Shown here in pieces: positions 25,435-42,744 of a stretch of 64,000 nucleotides of DNA. The position numbers and the translations under genes are program-made. Every line of letters begins with the position of its first letter. The stretch's first letter is position 1. Below the pieces are notes generated by a model. The model ran no database searches and was not told where the DNA came from. It saw only the letters and a program-made list of their open reading frames with translations. This stretch comes from Pagrus major (taxonomy: Eukaryota > Chordata > Actinopteri > Spariformes > Sparidae): positions 28,615,051 to 28,679,050 of the forward strand of contig NC_133230.1 of the NCBI RefSeq assembly GCF_040436345.1. Reading direction: 5' to 3'.

Positions 25435-25560
25435 GATTGCTCGGTCCTCTAAATCAGGAAGTTTTTGGGAGGGTGGAGCCAAGGGGGAAGGGACAGGAAA
25501 TTCCCAGGAACAACACTCAGCTGTTCGCAACATTCCTGCCTCTTATTCCTCCAAAGAAGG
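25435..25560. promoter_or_regulatory. Candidate enhancer patch with a perfect palindromic kappaB site
   Basis: GGAAATTCCC at 25496-25505 (reverse GGGAATTTCC) is a consensus kappaB site. Several GGAA/TTCC ETS-type cores and a CAGCTG E-box surround it within about 120 bases. It lies 1.1 kb past the nfkbia stop. A single decamer can occur by chance, so support is modest. Confidence 0.3.
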
Positions 25561-25732
25561 GAATCTCCGCTGAATAACAGGATGCTTCAGTCAAGTTCGG
25601 AGCAACAGGGAGGAAGGGAGTTTTACTGAAAATTCAGAAAACATCAAAAGTCAATGTTAAATAGAGTTATGCAATTCTATGATTGTCATATAGATATGCT
25701 CTTCACATTTAAGTTGTAATAGACATTATACT

Positions 25733-26150
25733 TAAAGGATAAGTTCACCCAAAAATGAAAATTCTGTCATTATCTACTCAATACCATGTCAAGGATGACA
25801 GGTGAAATGTTGTGGTTCAGAAAACATTTGTGGAGCTTCACAGCAAAACAACATTGCGGCATTCTCCTAAAAAACTGAAGAAGATGGGGACGCCAATCCA
25901 ATCCAAGTCTCTGGAATCCCAAACTGTTAGACGCTTGTAGGTTAGCAGCTACAGTGAAGATTTCAGCCTTTTTTCACATTTTAAAACAAGTCCCCAGCTA
26001 CTTCAGTTGTTTAGGAGAATGCTGCAATGCCGTGTTGCTGTGAGGCTCCAAAAATGTTTTGAGGACTTCACCAAACTTGTCATCTGCAGGAGGGTTAGTG
26101 AATAATGACTGGATTTTCAGCTTTGGCTGAACTTGTCCATTAACGCTATA
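25733..26150. mobile_element. Inverted-repeat MITE-like element, copy 2
   Basis: It starts AAAGGATAAGTTCACCCAAA and ends with a diverged inverted copy (GACTGGATTTTCAGC then TTTGGCTGAACTTGTCC). Inner arms around 25860 and 26000 are also mutually inverted. It matches copy 1 at 16500-17065 over most of its length. About 420 bases; no coding capacity. Confidence 0.65.
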
Positions 26151-27355
26151 ATAAAACAATAGTATCTGTAATGTGGTGGACTGTACAACAAAATACTAAT
26201 ACTATTATACTAATATAATACTACAATACTAATATATTTTAAATATTTGCAAGACCCTTATTAATCAGGGCCTAGATTCTTGTGTAGAAGCCAAACATTT
26301 TTCTTCTCAATTAAACGGATTGCCACGCTTTGCATTGAAAAGCTGCTCATGGTTGACAATTTAGAGTAAAAGCAGCTGACAAAAACAAAAACTGATAAAT
26401 ATGTGCAATCTTTGTCCAACAAAAGTGGGACATTAAAAGTCTGTTTTACATGAAAATATGATACCAGCAGTGCAGCTTTTAAAGTAATGTTTTTCCACAT
26501 GACTCACTTCACCCACCTCACCCAAAAGCTCAGTATTAAGGTTGGACCTGGTAATATTTGTCTCCTTCCAGAACAGCACAAATAGAAATTGATTGAGCAT
26601 CACAAGGTTAAATTCTACAAAGAAAAGGACACAAGGGAACGCAAGTAATCGATAAAAACATTGTGTTTAATAGAAGAGCAGTAATGTACAGCAGAGAGGA
26701 GGAGGATCAAAACACAAGGGAGAGGATGAAATAATTAGAGACTCGTTGACCTGAGCGGACCTCAGCAGGGGTGTGACGATGACTGTCGCAACGGGAGAAT
26801 TCCCACAGCTGTTCCCTGGGTTTTTATCACAAAGTACTTTAGAGCATAAACATCAGAGGAGACTTTAAAGCAGATGAATAAAATGAGAGAGATACACGTT
26901 GTGGCAGCCCTGAGTAAAGATTTGAAGCACTGATTGAACACAGTGACTCAAGAAGCTGCAGGACCACCAAGTCCGTACAAAGTAAGAGGTATTGTGCTGT
27001 AGTTGTAGTGGTACCACACCCCTGTCCTCCAATCTGCTCATGTCACACTCATCAACTGAAGTCATTTGGGCTAAGCTCTATCCAGAGAGGAAACAATGGC
27101 TGACACCATCCGCGACCAACGACTCATGTTGACAGATATGAATGTCCAGCATCTTTCCAAGCTGTGTGTCATCTGGCAGATGCCTGTGGTGAGGATGTCT
27201 CAGTGAGGTGAGAAGGAAAATGAATGGAGGGGTCAATATGTGAGAACAGGGTGTCCAGTGAGGTCCCGGGTGTGACCAGAGGATGAAGGAGGGGTAAGTG
27301 CCGGTGCAGATGGGTAATGTATTCCACCCACCTGATAAAAATGACCAAATTGTTC

Positions 27356-27361
27356 TTTATT
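27356..27361 (-). terminator. psma6: Polyadenylation signal of psma6
   Basis: TTTATT on the plus strand (AATAAA on the minus strand), about 140 bases after the psma6 stop. Confidence 0.6.
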
Positions 27362-27501
27362 GTTCAGTTTTTAGTTTATCTCGAGCTCACTCTTCTGAAC
27401 AAGATGATACCAACTCCTCCTTTACATTACTTCTGGACAAGGCCTTTGTGTGGAGGAAACACGATTTTCTGTTGTCGCAGCAAAATGGCTGCCAACTTTC
27501 C

Positions 27502-31575
<4,074 letters not shown>

Positions 31576-31699
31576 TGAATACAACCTTCTGCTCCTTTGC
31601 ACTTTGTTTATGATTGTCATTATTTTTAAAGGAATATTTTCCCCATGTTTTAAAGTCACATTAAAAAGCAAAGACCAGTTAGTTATATGTGGTAAATGT

Positions 31700-31705
31700 T
31701 TTATT
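31700..31705 (-). terminator. prorp: Polyadenylation signal of prorp
   Basis: TTTATT on the plus strand, 50 bases after the prorp stop codon. It leaves under 300 bases to the psma6 start codon. Confidence 0.6.
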
Positions 31706-31754
31706 TACAGGTCCGTAGTCATAATCAAAGCATATGAGTTAGGAGTGTGGATGC

Positions 31755-34700
31755 TCAGTGCTTTCTGGTGAGGCAGAGCCATCTTTGTGGTACTTCATAG
31801 GTGCTCCTGTCCTCTGTGTCGTCGTAGGGAAGGTGCCACGAGTCCGCTGAAGTCTGGACAATGGTGTCATAGTTGGGAATACTCTAAACACAACACAGAT
31901 ACAGACAGTTAATTCATATGCTTCTTCCTTCAGCCCTCTCCCCTCACACCTCTGCCTGCTCCTTTCTCTTCCTCACCAGAAATCGGACTCTCCTGCCGGC
32001 TGCGACGTGTCCATCCACTACCAGCTGGTGGCCTCTCTGCCATTTGAAGAAGAGGCGTCTGGTGGCTCCGTCTGGCAGGCAGGCCTTGTGGTCCCTCATG
32101 AGGTCCCTGCTCACAAACTTACAGTGGTTCCCAGAATGTAAAGTGGCATACAGCAAGAAGGGGTCGTCCTCCGAACTGACAGACACACAGACCAAAAGGT
32201 GTAAGGTTGTTGATAAAAAAGAGGCACTGCTGAATACAACAATCATAAAAAAAAATCCTAATAACAAAATAACTGCTGTGTTTTATGTGTTTTCTGCGGA
32301 GTATATTCCGTATGATGTTTTTTTTATCATCAGGTGCTCACATGTTTTCAGTGAAGAAGCAATGAGCTTTCTGCCGGATGAGGTCCATGTCGTGTCTCTC
32401 CCAGAATCTGGACGGCCGCAGCATGTGTTTCCTCCCCAACACCAGAATAGTGTGGCCCTGACGCTCCAGCTCTGACACCACCGCCAGCAACTGAAAACAC
32501 ACATGCAAACACCTCAATACTTTGAATACATGAATATCTAATAACACAAATACCGGCCGAGACGCCAGCATGAAGCAGATAGATGACTAATACAAGTTTA
32601 AGACAGTTTGCGTGTGTGTGGTAGATCCTATAACATGTAATTATGTGTTAAAAGGATAGACAAAAGAGTTATACAAGTGAACTGGAATAGGTTTTGTAAG
32701 TTGCATAGCAACAACATGCAACAAAATCACAGTATTACAGATATGCAGGCCTATCTAAGTGACCACACCCCAAGTCATGCTTTTTGGATGTCTTTTTATA
32801 CAAGTCAAAGGAACAGGAAGAACATCTGTAAGTTGTTTCTGAGTGGACTCTTAGATATGGCTGAAACTAATTACTGTACCTCTCTCACTAATAATGCAAT
32901 GGAGCACTTCTGTCAACTACTTATTGCCTCAGCCAGAGCTACCACTCTTTACTTATGTAGCACTGAACCAAGAGTTTTGTTAAATAGAGCTGTGTGATGA
33001 GATGTGGGAAATTGATTCTTAAGATGTTTAGTGCGTCTGTGGGCCCTGGGGAAGCCTTAAGATGTCATCATTTTGTGTTATTGGACCTTAAAAGGGTAGT
33101 ACACGTATAATGACCTTAAACTTGTGTTATATGTTATGTTCACAATTATTAGCTATTCTAGTGGGGAGGCTCTATGGATGGCAATGATCCACTGACTGAG
33201 CTATTTTATGACCAAATACCTGCAAAACTATTGGCACCTCCATCAGCTGCAGCTGTACTTTGTGTTGAGTGCTAATAAGCAAATTAAGTTTAAGTTTAGT
33301 TGTGAACATGACAAATATTGCACTTTTACTGTGTTTTTTGATAATGACCTGCTTAGCAGCAGTGTTTGCATCGTCACTGTGAGCATGTTAGCATGCTGTC
33401 ATTAGCATTTAGCTCAAAGCATGGCTGCTGGGTGAAATTACAGCCGCTCAGCGTCGATAGTGAGGCAGCAGACTGTTCATCGTATGTTTAGCATGTATTT
33501 TCATATCTCATACATAACTGTGTAGCTGACCTCCGATTTCTTTCATGAAGCCGTTTGAATAACAGTTTCTGTCACTAAATTTTCATGACTTTTGCATTTA
33601 TTTTAATTATTCATTCAGCTTTCCCATGAACTAGATGACCAGATAGGGAAATAGGTTTGTCTGTGTGTGCTTCCCTTTGTCTTGCAGCCACTTTGAGAAA
33701 GATGTGACATATTTTAATGCAGAGAGACCGTTGACACTCACATCCTGATAGACAGACAGATGTGGGCACACAAGCAGACTAGGTGTTATTAAAATCAGGT
33801 ATTGGCCAGTTATAGCGGCGCTTCCTACACACATCTACTCACGCACACGGCAGGGTTAGTCATTGTGCAACCGTCAGAAAAGCCCCTGAGTTGGACAGAC
33901 ATACATGTAGGAAGATACCACTCAAATCTAGACTGTAAAACTGTGTGTCTGCATTTGCAGATATGATTCTGAATTTGCACCGTTGGACTCGTAGACACCG
34001 TACAATATTTAACTTAAACCTTATTTATATCACTGTTTGCACATGCGTCTGTCTGTTTGTTTTCTTACCGTCTCTGACTGCTTGGCTTTGTCCTTGTTGA
34101 TATTTGCTACATTTAATCCATCTACGACCACATCAAAAGCTGGCTTCCTCTTCACAAATGTCTTGAACCTCTCCAACTCCTGAACAGACACATAAACAGA
34201 AAGAAATGAACACAGAGATAGAGATAGAGAGCAACATACTGAACAAAAAATAGGCCAGTGAAGGAGTAGATAGAAAGAAACAGATAAAGAAAGGCACATC
34301 ATTCCTGGATATTGTGCCATATTGTACAAATACACTTCAGTTTACACTTCACCACATTACTGCTTTTTGCTATTTAACCATAGGAGCTCAGGATATTTAA
34401 TAGTCGTGTGTGGATGGTAACAGAAGCTTCTAAAAAATCTGAATTCATAGTGGCACGAGAGGAAAAGTGGATCACCAAATGTATTATAATTCATCCTCAG
34501 GGGCTCATGAAGTTTTAGTCCAATCCATTTAGTAGATGTGGAGATATTTCACTGAATATGTGATGAATTTGACCTGCTAGTGGTCCACAGGGAAAAGTCG
34601 GGATCACCAAAGTCAGCAGGATGTTAGTGATTCATCCACTGGGGAATGTCCTTAAAAAGTTTCATGGCAAATAGATGTTGAGATATTTCAATCTGGTCCA

Positions 34701-36356
34701 AAATGGTGGACAGAGCCATTCTGCTAGCATGGCTGAATTATGAAACAACGTGGCCATGAAATGTTGCAGTTCTTGATTTGGGCAAAGCAAAGTTAAGAAT
34801 GTGCTCTAACTGTTGCCTATATATTAGACCTGTTTAGTCTTTTCTAAGCATTTTAGTGCACTACTAGCCCGGAGCAAAAGTCCAATAAATTCACAAATAA
34901 GTCCAGAAAGCATTCACAAAATTTACTCTAACATTTTTCTTTTAGGTGAATAAAAAGCAGCAGACAGGCAAAAGCAGACAATACACATGGACATTTCCAT
35001 ATCGACTTCTAAGCATGTGTGTTCGATGTCTACTCATCGCATTATCTTAGTCAAAATCAGACTATTGACGTCAAGTTAGATTTGGGTATAAAGGCAGACC
35101 TGCTCATTTCCAGAAAATGCGGCAGCCTTAAAAGCTGACAGTTTGACTGGCTAGTTAACTGGATGTGTGACTTAATATGTGCAGTACTGAAAATTTACAG
35201 GAAAAGTCTGCAGATCAATCAAAGAACAACATCAGGGGCTTGTTCCTCATTATGGTCGAGGAACGCAACTGAACTCCACCTGTGAGTCCGCTGGTCTGAT
35301 GGTTGGCTGATTGTCTCACTGACTGATCAAAGGGCTGCCAGTAATAAATCTACCTGGACTTTCCTTCTCGTCACTGAGATGGCTGAGTGCCAGCTGGCCG
35401 CTTAACTGACAGAACACATTGCAGACTAATGATCTGATGACAAAATGTACATAAGTGTGCTACTGTCAGCTGTCTCTCAGCTCTAGTGTTTGTACTACAT
35501 TAAGTCACACTTTATTTTCACAGTCTAATACTCACACTAACTTCCTCTAATGGGGCTAATGTACAGTATGTAAGTACAAAGTCTAATGTGGCTGCAGGTG
35601 CTCGATGTCTGTCCTAAACTTAACTTTTTTATAACTTCAGCACCTAAAAATACAGCCAATAGTCTATGAAAACCACACGTTTTCTTTTGCACTGCAGGGA
35701 ATGAGGAAGGCTTCATCACTCTAGTCACTATATAGGCCTCCAGCACGTGAACAGTGTTAGTACTTTCGCTTTTAGATAGCGGCAGTATGGAAATAGGTTG
35801 CTGTGAATTCCCCTAGACTTGAAACTTGACTATGTGCACACTGTCACAGATGCACAATCAAAATGTGATAATCAAAATGTAAAAAAGGCTGTAATATTCC
35901 TCCTCTGATGGAACTGTTCTCCGGATTAAACGTCTGCCAAACCTTGTTGACGCTTCGGTATCTGTTTTGATTGCTTTAATTCAACCAACACATGCCCACA
36001 CGTACAGTATGGAACCATAACTAACCCTACCACAGCCGTGTAGTTTCACCTTGTAGGCTGGTCTTGGTTGAGGTGGGGGAGATTGTTTTTTGTTTTGGGT
36101 GAGATGGCAAAAGGAACTAGAGAAAAAGACTGAGGGTTGATGGACAGATGTATGTGTGTCGTGTGTTACGATGAAGAAAGGGTGCAAAAAAAGAAAAAAA
36201 AACAGAAATAAATAGATGTAATTGTCAGATAAAAAGAAAGAGAAAAGAGAGCAGGAGACGGAGGAAGAGAGAAAGTCCAGTATAATTATCCAGGGACTTT
36301 CCAGAGCTGATATGTGAAACCAGCTCATTGTGCCGCTGTGGATAATATGACTGCTT

Positions 36357-36409
<53 letters not shown>

Positions 36410-39400
36410 TTGCACCTGCATACATATCTTACAGTGCCGCTCATTATTACACAAAGGGCGATAGTATCCTGTAAACAACATACGCCATTACCAACGATGT
36501 ACAAAATCAAAATACAACAAAACATAACTGACTGCAGGATTCAGGCTATAATTAAATCTATTCATTTTCATTCAAACACTTAAATAGGAACTTCCTGCTG
36601 AGTTTAACACTTATTGTATCAAGTCCACCTTTGGTTATACATATATTTGGTTTATTTGTATGATAACATCCAAGATTATGCATTAAATAAACATTTTATA
36701 TTTGAGAATCCACATTTAAGTAAAGTTATGTCACAGGTAATGTTTGAAATAAATATGACTAAAACCATACATGTTAGTATCTATACCAAGCTAACACAGT
36801 GAGCAGCATGTTTGTTTAACCCCATCATTTTATACATTATACCACATCATAATGTGCTACTGCAATTCAAACTTCTATACTGAGGAAAAATCCTCTCTGC
36901 ACATACAGTAGAGCCTAGTATAGGCTGCATTACTTAGCATCATATTAAAGATAAGCATGTTCATTATTATATTACCATCACATATCTGTGCTCTTTAAAT
37001 TATAACTTGCTAAATTTCGGGGCAAATGTTTTATCCAAATTTCAATCAAGAGAAGAGAGAATCCCAAAGTGTTTGGTATAAGTGATTGCTATCAGCAGCA
37101 GTAATACCAGATCACAAAAAGAGAAAGCATTGTAGTATTATTCTGTTTCCTGTGATTGGGAAATGGGTTCAGATAAAAAAGCAGAAGGCTCTGTTGTGAG
37201 AAGGTCCATGTTGCAGTTGTCAAAATGCTAAAAATAGACCAAACTTCTCTTCTTGTTTTTGTATTTGAGGCATGTAGGCCTAACTGTGCTGAAATATGTT
37301 CAACTGGCCTAAAAAATGAACACATACATTTAACATACACATATCACATATTGTGTGCTGGAAGGTTACTTAGCTCCAACAGCATGCAGCTGAAAAAGAC
37401 AGAGGCAAATGTACTGGGGTCTAATGTAATGCAACAGAACAACAAAAATGCCACCTCTTAAAAATGTTCTGGTTTTTGTTTTCGGCATAGGTGTGAACAA
37501 AAATATTAGAAATTGCCTTTCATGTGACGCAAGGCAATACATCATCACTGAAATCTACAGCCTAAGAAATTTTGTTGAAATTGTGTGTCAGAGAGCAGTT
37601 AAACATACTAGTTTCAAAAAGCTGATATAAAATGGCTTTTCTGTTAGTTTGCATTAAATTGCACAGAGGTTTCTATTTTTCTGGTCACTCACTGTAGTGT
37701 TAAAATGCATGACTTGATCTCTGTCTGCTTTGTGTCTCAGCATCTATCTCTGATTCACCGCAGACAAACACGGCTCCTCTTCCTCTTCGTATCGACGCCC
37801 TGCCTCTCTTCCTCCATCTGTCTCCGTCCCTGCCTGCATCTGTTGCTTCACTGTTGTCTGTAGCACTCTGATTGCCCTTAAAATCAATTGCCTTCAATTG
37901 GGAATTAATCAAGTCGAGTTAAAACAGGATGTCTGTCTGTCTGACTGCCTTCCTCGGTCTGCCTCCCTGGCGTGAGGTAGTTTGTGTTCCAGATTCTCAT
38001 GGTGCTCCACACGCTGGAAATCCCCTCAATTTAACTAACAGTTGCACCAACAAACTCCCCCTGACTACCGAAAAACACAAAGGACCGCATGCAAACCTTC
38101 TCTGTGTTCATAAATTTAATGTGACATGTTATTAACAATGTGTTACTGATGTTGCCAAGTATCTTTTTGGAACTATTTCAGGTGAATAACCTTGTTTTTA
38201 AGTTTACTGTCATTGTCATTATACAGCCAGTACATTACAATTCACATACAGTGCACATGCAAGAAACAGTGATGGCTCATTTTCATTTTATATTTAATGT
38301 AGAATATTAACAACCAACTGCACAAAGCAGCAGAATATTTTACCTTGAATGAATAGGTTGACCTATTTGGAAATTATTCGCTTGGTTGCAGACAATTATT
38401 GAGTAGACTGATACCACTCTCATTCCTGTCAAATATTAAGTCATCACATTTACATGATAGACTTTGGTGCTCATGTTAATTAATGTGCATTGTCAATGCA
38501 AATAAACTAAACTAAACTAAAAAACTAAAAAAGTCAGACAACCTGTTTCCAGTCTTTTTGCTGAGCTAACCAACTGCTCGTGCTAGATACTTATTTATGG
38601 GACAGATATGAGAGTGGTATCAGTCGTTTCATTTAACTCTTGGGAAGAAACCAAATAAGAATATTTCCACAAATGTCAATCTATAACTTTAATCTATGTT
38701 TTTTGTTTCTAAGAAAATTGTGAGTTATGTTAATTATTAATTAAATGGGATTGTTGTCTATGAAAATGTTCTGCTAGCAAACATAGGAGTAAAAAAAACA
38801 ATTACTAAATAGCTGTACTCAGCAAGTGTCTGAATGGCTTTACCAACAAACAGACAGAAAAGAGATGACTGGGCACTAAATAGCGAAGTCATCCCAGTCC
38901 TGAGACATTAATCATTAAAGTTTTGTCAAATGCTAAACTTAACTTCCTTTAAAACAACTCCTTAAAGTGCATCACAATAAGATCTGTTATTTGGCTGCTT
39001 GACTCTCATCCAGATAATGAAAACATGTACTGGCGGGTTCAACTCAACCTCAAACAGCCTAGTGTTGCATGTGTACCAAGGACGCCATCTAGCAGAAGTT
39101 AGAGAGAGGGAGCTAGAAAGCCACTGTAACATGCTGTGACAGATAGGCCTTAAAATAGATATCTGATTTGGTGTTTAGAAAGGCCATTTGACACATTAGC
39201 AACATGGATTGTTATCTAAAATTCATTATTTCCAATTATTAAAAAAAACAAAAACTGACTGAGTACAATGTAATCATGTCCAGTATTAATTAATATGAAT
39301 GTTAATCACATTGAATGGACAAACTGCAAGTGCAAATCAATTAATAGCACTTAATATCACAAGATATATTGTAAATAATCTGCGTACAATGAAATTAAGT

Positions 39401-41783
39401 AAACAATAAACCTAAATACTATGTCTTCAAGTCCTACTAGAGGTGTATTTAAGCTACTGGCATGCTTCTTATTATGACCCTAGATTTGAATAATTAATCA
39501 ATACTTAATAGTTTTTAACTGGAAACCCTGATTAGCATGTGTGTGTGTGTTTTGTGTGTACCTCCGGTGTAGTCTTGTTGAAAACATCTCGTCCCTGAAT
39601 GATGTCAGTCATCACTCTGTCTTTCAGTTGTTGGTACTCCTCAGCAGTCAGCTGGATGGACTCTAACTCAGACCCACAACACCCACAAACACCCCTTAAC
39701 AAACACACACACAAACACACACACACACACAAATGATACATATATGCATACAAAACATACAGCTCAGCCCTTGCACAAATATGGATGAAAACACATAAAC
39801 CGCTGTAAAGATTCATGATGAGGTAGAAGGTGGAGTAATTACTTTGGGGTGGCCCTGGTCCAACTTCCTGTCCATCTTTGCCCTGTGAGACTGAGACAGG
39901 GAGGAAGAGACAGACAGAGAACAGAGAAATGAGAGTGACAAGTTAAAGTGGATAAAAATAGAAGGGAATGAGATCATGTTTAGTTCATACAGACAAGGGA
40001 AAATTACTTTGGGGAATAAAGCTACTTTTAAATTGTATCGTGTTTTTGTTTTTTTTATCAGTACAAAAACAAAGTAAAGAAAGAAGCCAAATCACTTAAA
40101 ATGTATTCAGAAGTTGAATCTAAATATATGACTGTTCCCCAAATGTTTATTGACACATTATTGTACATAATATCTGTTGTGTTTCATTCTGATAGACGTT
40201 TTTTGGGCAAATGATATCATGATAAAAGATGTTGCCACAGTTGAGAGAACCGACACTCATTATTCAGGAAATAGTATAAAGTGCATCCAGCCTCAGTTTC
40301 CCCCCTGACCCTCAGAATCTTTATCACTCTTTTGTACCTCTCAAACCAGGTCTTGATGCTGCTGGCGAGGCTGTTTTGGGGGTAAATCTGATTGTTCCTC
40401 ATGTAGAGCAGAATCTCCAGCAGCTTCTCCTGGTGCTCAGACTGAGACATGGCCTCTGCTTCTTTCCTGTTTTCCTCCTCAGTCTTCCTCACTCCCTTAA
40501 ACAGAGCATCCCAGGTCTCCTGGTGTGGGCTTAGCCCCTTTTCAATTAATTCATCATAAAGAGCCCAGGCAGTGGTAGTGTCACCGTGTAACATTGCTGC
40601 TGAGATGACATCGCCATAATTGCGTGTTGATGGGGAAAAGACCTGTTAGGGCAACAGTAAAACCAGGTGATGATAGAGTAGTGATGTCATGTCCTTCATC
40701 TCCAATAGGAGTTCACTAAGATTGCTACAACAACCTTCTTAAGCTCGGTCAGGATGTTGACAGCCTCCCTCCACCTTGCTGTCCGGCTGAAGGACTTGAT
40801 GAAGAGGCTGGAGGCTCCTGTGTCCAGAGAAGCGAAACTTCCACGCATGATGTCATAGACATCAAACACCTCAGCGTCATGGCCGCCACTCACACACAGC
40901 GTCAGGTACCGTAGGAGGAGCTCATAAGGTAGCGTCCCTGTTTCCATGGCTACAAAAGTCAACAGGGACCTGTGGCAGAAAGGTGCAGTACATGTTTGTT
41001 ACATACACAAGCTTTACTGATATTTCTTGCTATTTACAATTAATTTCTCACTTGGCGATATCCAGCTCTGCCTGGGAGGAGAACAATGCCAGCATCATCT
41101 GGATTTCAAAGCGTTGAGAATTTCCCAGAGACGACTCCTTCAGCTTCCTCCACTCTGCAGCAGATAACGGCCGTTCAGGAGGCTCTACCTTCCCTGTCAA
41201 AAAACATTCATGCATCAGTGAAGGAAACTGAAACAATGATTCCCACACACTTCCACAGAGTCATTTAGACTTTATACGGTCTTAGAAAAACATAATTTCA
41301 GTCCAAATGATTTCTGCACATTACTTTAACTAACTTGATCCAAAAAAAGGTCTGACCTGCTCCTCTAGTCACCCTCCCTTCAGGCTCCTCTTCATCCTGA
41401 GAGACTAGAGCGGGTTTCCTCATCATCATCTCTGCCGTCCTCTTTGCTGTCCCAGCAGCAAACACAGATTTGGGGAAGGAAGGTCTCTGTCGAAGAGTGG
41501 AGGTCTTACCTCTTCCCTTGACAGCATCATCCCAAGATTCCTCTTCCCTACGTCTGATGGTGGTGTTTTTTACTCCTCCCTGTCCACTGTTCCTTCTGTC
41601 TGCCTGTCTAACACCTGGGTTGAGGTTCGTGTCTCTAGTGCACAAAAAGCGTGCCGACAGAGGCTGCTGTGATGACTTACACAGAGAAGTCTTCAGTGTG
41701 GTGAAAGCTGAACTTCCTTGGTGAAAGAAAGGCTGCAAGGGTCTGTGGCATATTCTGACTGTTAATATCAGGGTGGAGCCCAT
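31755..41783 (-). CDS. prorp: Mitochondrial protein-only RNase P catalytic subunit (PRORP/MRPP3)
   Basis: Ten coding exons (minus): 41783-41357, 41193-41052, 40969-40735, 40642-40338, 39890-39843, 39694-39562, 34179-34069, 32490-32342, 32175-31977 and 31883-31755. They give 625 residues (human 583). The enzyme cuts 5' leaders from mitochondrial tRNAs. The long basic N-terminus suits a mitochondrial targeting peptide. A PPR-like helical middle (about 150-370) is followed by a split zinc site: VCGCC, then DSWH and WLCL near the end. The NYN nuclease domain keeps [37 protein letters not shown] and [14 protein letters not shown], so all four expected catalytic aspartates are present. The 48-base exon 5 was placed by phase and by the WFES..G..W.G pattern of the human protein. 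The open frame upstream of 41783 has no ATG. Confidence 0.95.
34440..34740. repeat. Teleost interspersed repeat fragment
   Basis: 'attcatcctcaggggctcat', 'gttgagatatttcaatctgg' and 'aaaatggtggaca' follow the well-known fish repeat pattern 'ttgagatatttcagtctggaccaaagtggtggac'. Two related units lie in tandem within the segment. Recognised from memory. Confidence 0.5.
36361..36408. repeat. (CA)24 microsatellite
   Basis: An uninterrupted CA run in prorp intron 6. Confidence 0.97.
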
Positions 41784-42744
41784 GTTAGGATGTTTAACCT
41801 CTGGCCTTGTGAGAACTGAATATAGAGTTAGGTTATTCACTTATCTTCTCCTTCACTTCAGTTATAAATCAGCAATTATCCTTAACTTACAAACTTTACC
41901 GACACTTATTTTCCAACCACAAAACACATGCTGTTCGTTGCATGAATCACTAAACTGTGACACTAGTCAGTTAACATCGCTGTTTCCAAATACCAGTAGT
42001 TACCTAAACACAACTATCACTCTCTCATTGGCTCTATAAACCTTTAGTTTCGACTCACCCTTCACCTCGATATCCATATTTATTTAACTAACCATCAACA
42101 GCCTCTTTCCTTCTACAACTTCATGGTCAAAAACACAACTGTAGGCATGTCTCGAGTCGCACACTTTGACGTCATCATCGCTCGACAGCTCCGTTTGTCA
42201 ACTGCATCAAGTTTGTAAAGTTAACCAGAGGACGACCGGAACAAGCTATTTGGTTTTTAAACGAGGGCGCAAACTGTATCACTTGAAATAGCGGGAATAA
42301 GAATATTTCAGGAATATTTCAGGAAATGTTCCTATTAATTTCGAGAAGATTTTTCGCACATGAATATTATTTATTGTACTTTGGTGCTTGAGTACTTTTT
42401 GCTACCACTATGAGACTTCCTTTAATGATTGCAAGGATGGCTCTTCAATGAATATTGATTTTAATGGATAGCAAATGTAATTACCTTAGGCAAGTACTCT
42501 GCTGCTTATCTGGCCGGATTTTTAAGGGTTTTGCATTTTCCCAACGTGTAGAATTACGCTTTTATTTTGAAATAGAAAAAAATCAAACCGGAATTAGAGT
42601 TCTTCTTTATTGTGTAAATTGACGCTGTCCCATATTTTGGTAGCTTGGCTACTTTGTACACAGATGCTAAGACTACGTGACTGTTTTTGATGCTAGGGTT
42701 AGAAAGTTTATATTAAGACATATTAGATTAATGTCGGAGCAGGT
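41784..42744. promoter_or_regulatory. Shared divergent promoter region of prorp and ppp2r3c
   Basis: The two genes start 961 bases apart on opposite strands. A palindromic CRE, TGACGTCA, lies at 42167-42174. The region holds no other gene. A non-coding first exon of prorp could lie here. Head-to-head sharing is inferred from spacing. Confidence 0.5.

Larger units (their letters stand above)
25131..27350. other. Intergenic region between nfkbia and psma6
   Basis: No coding signal on either strand. It contains a possible immune-type regulatory patch at 25435-25560 and a MITE copy at 25733-26150. The two flanking genes converge here. Confidence 0.6.
34180..39561 (-). other. prorp: Large intron 6 of prorp
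   Basis: A 4.4 kb stretch between 34.2 and 38.6 kb plus flanks carries no nested gene that I can support. It contains a repeat-like segment at about 34440-34740, a CA microsatellite at 36361-36408 and a reverse-oriented retroposon-tail-like segment near 38200-38520. Confidence 0.6.

Noticed and set aside
36293-36302. GGGACTTTCC, a consensus kappaB site in prorp intron 6
   Set aside because: It is an isolated decamer without supporting motifs; chance occurrence is plausible.
41784-41840. Upstream extension of the prorp frame
   Set aside because: It begins with GTG, not ATG; MGST at 41783 is the first ATG.
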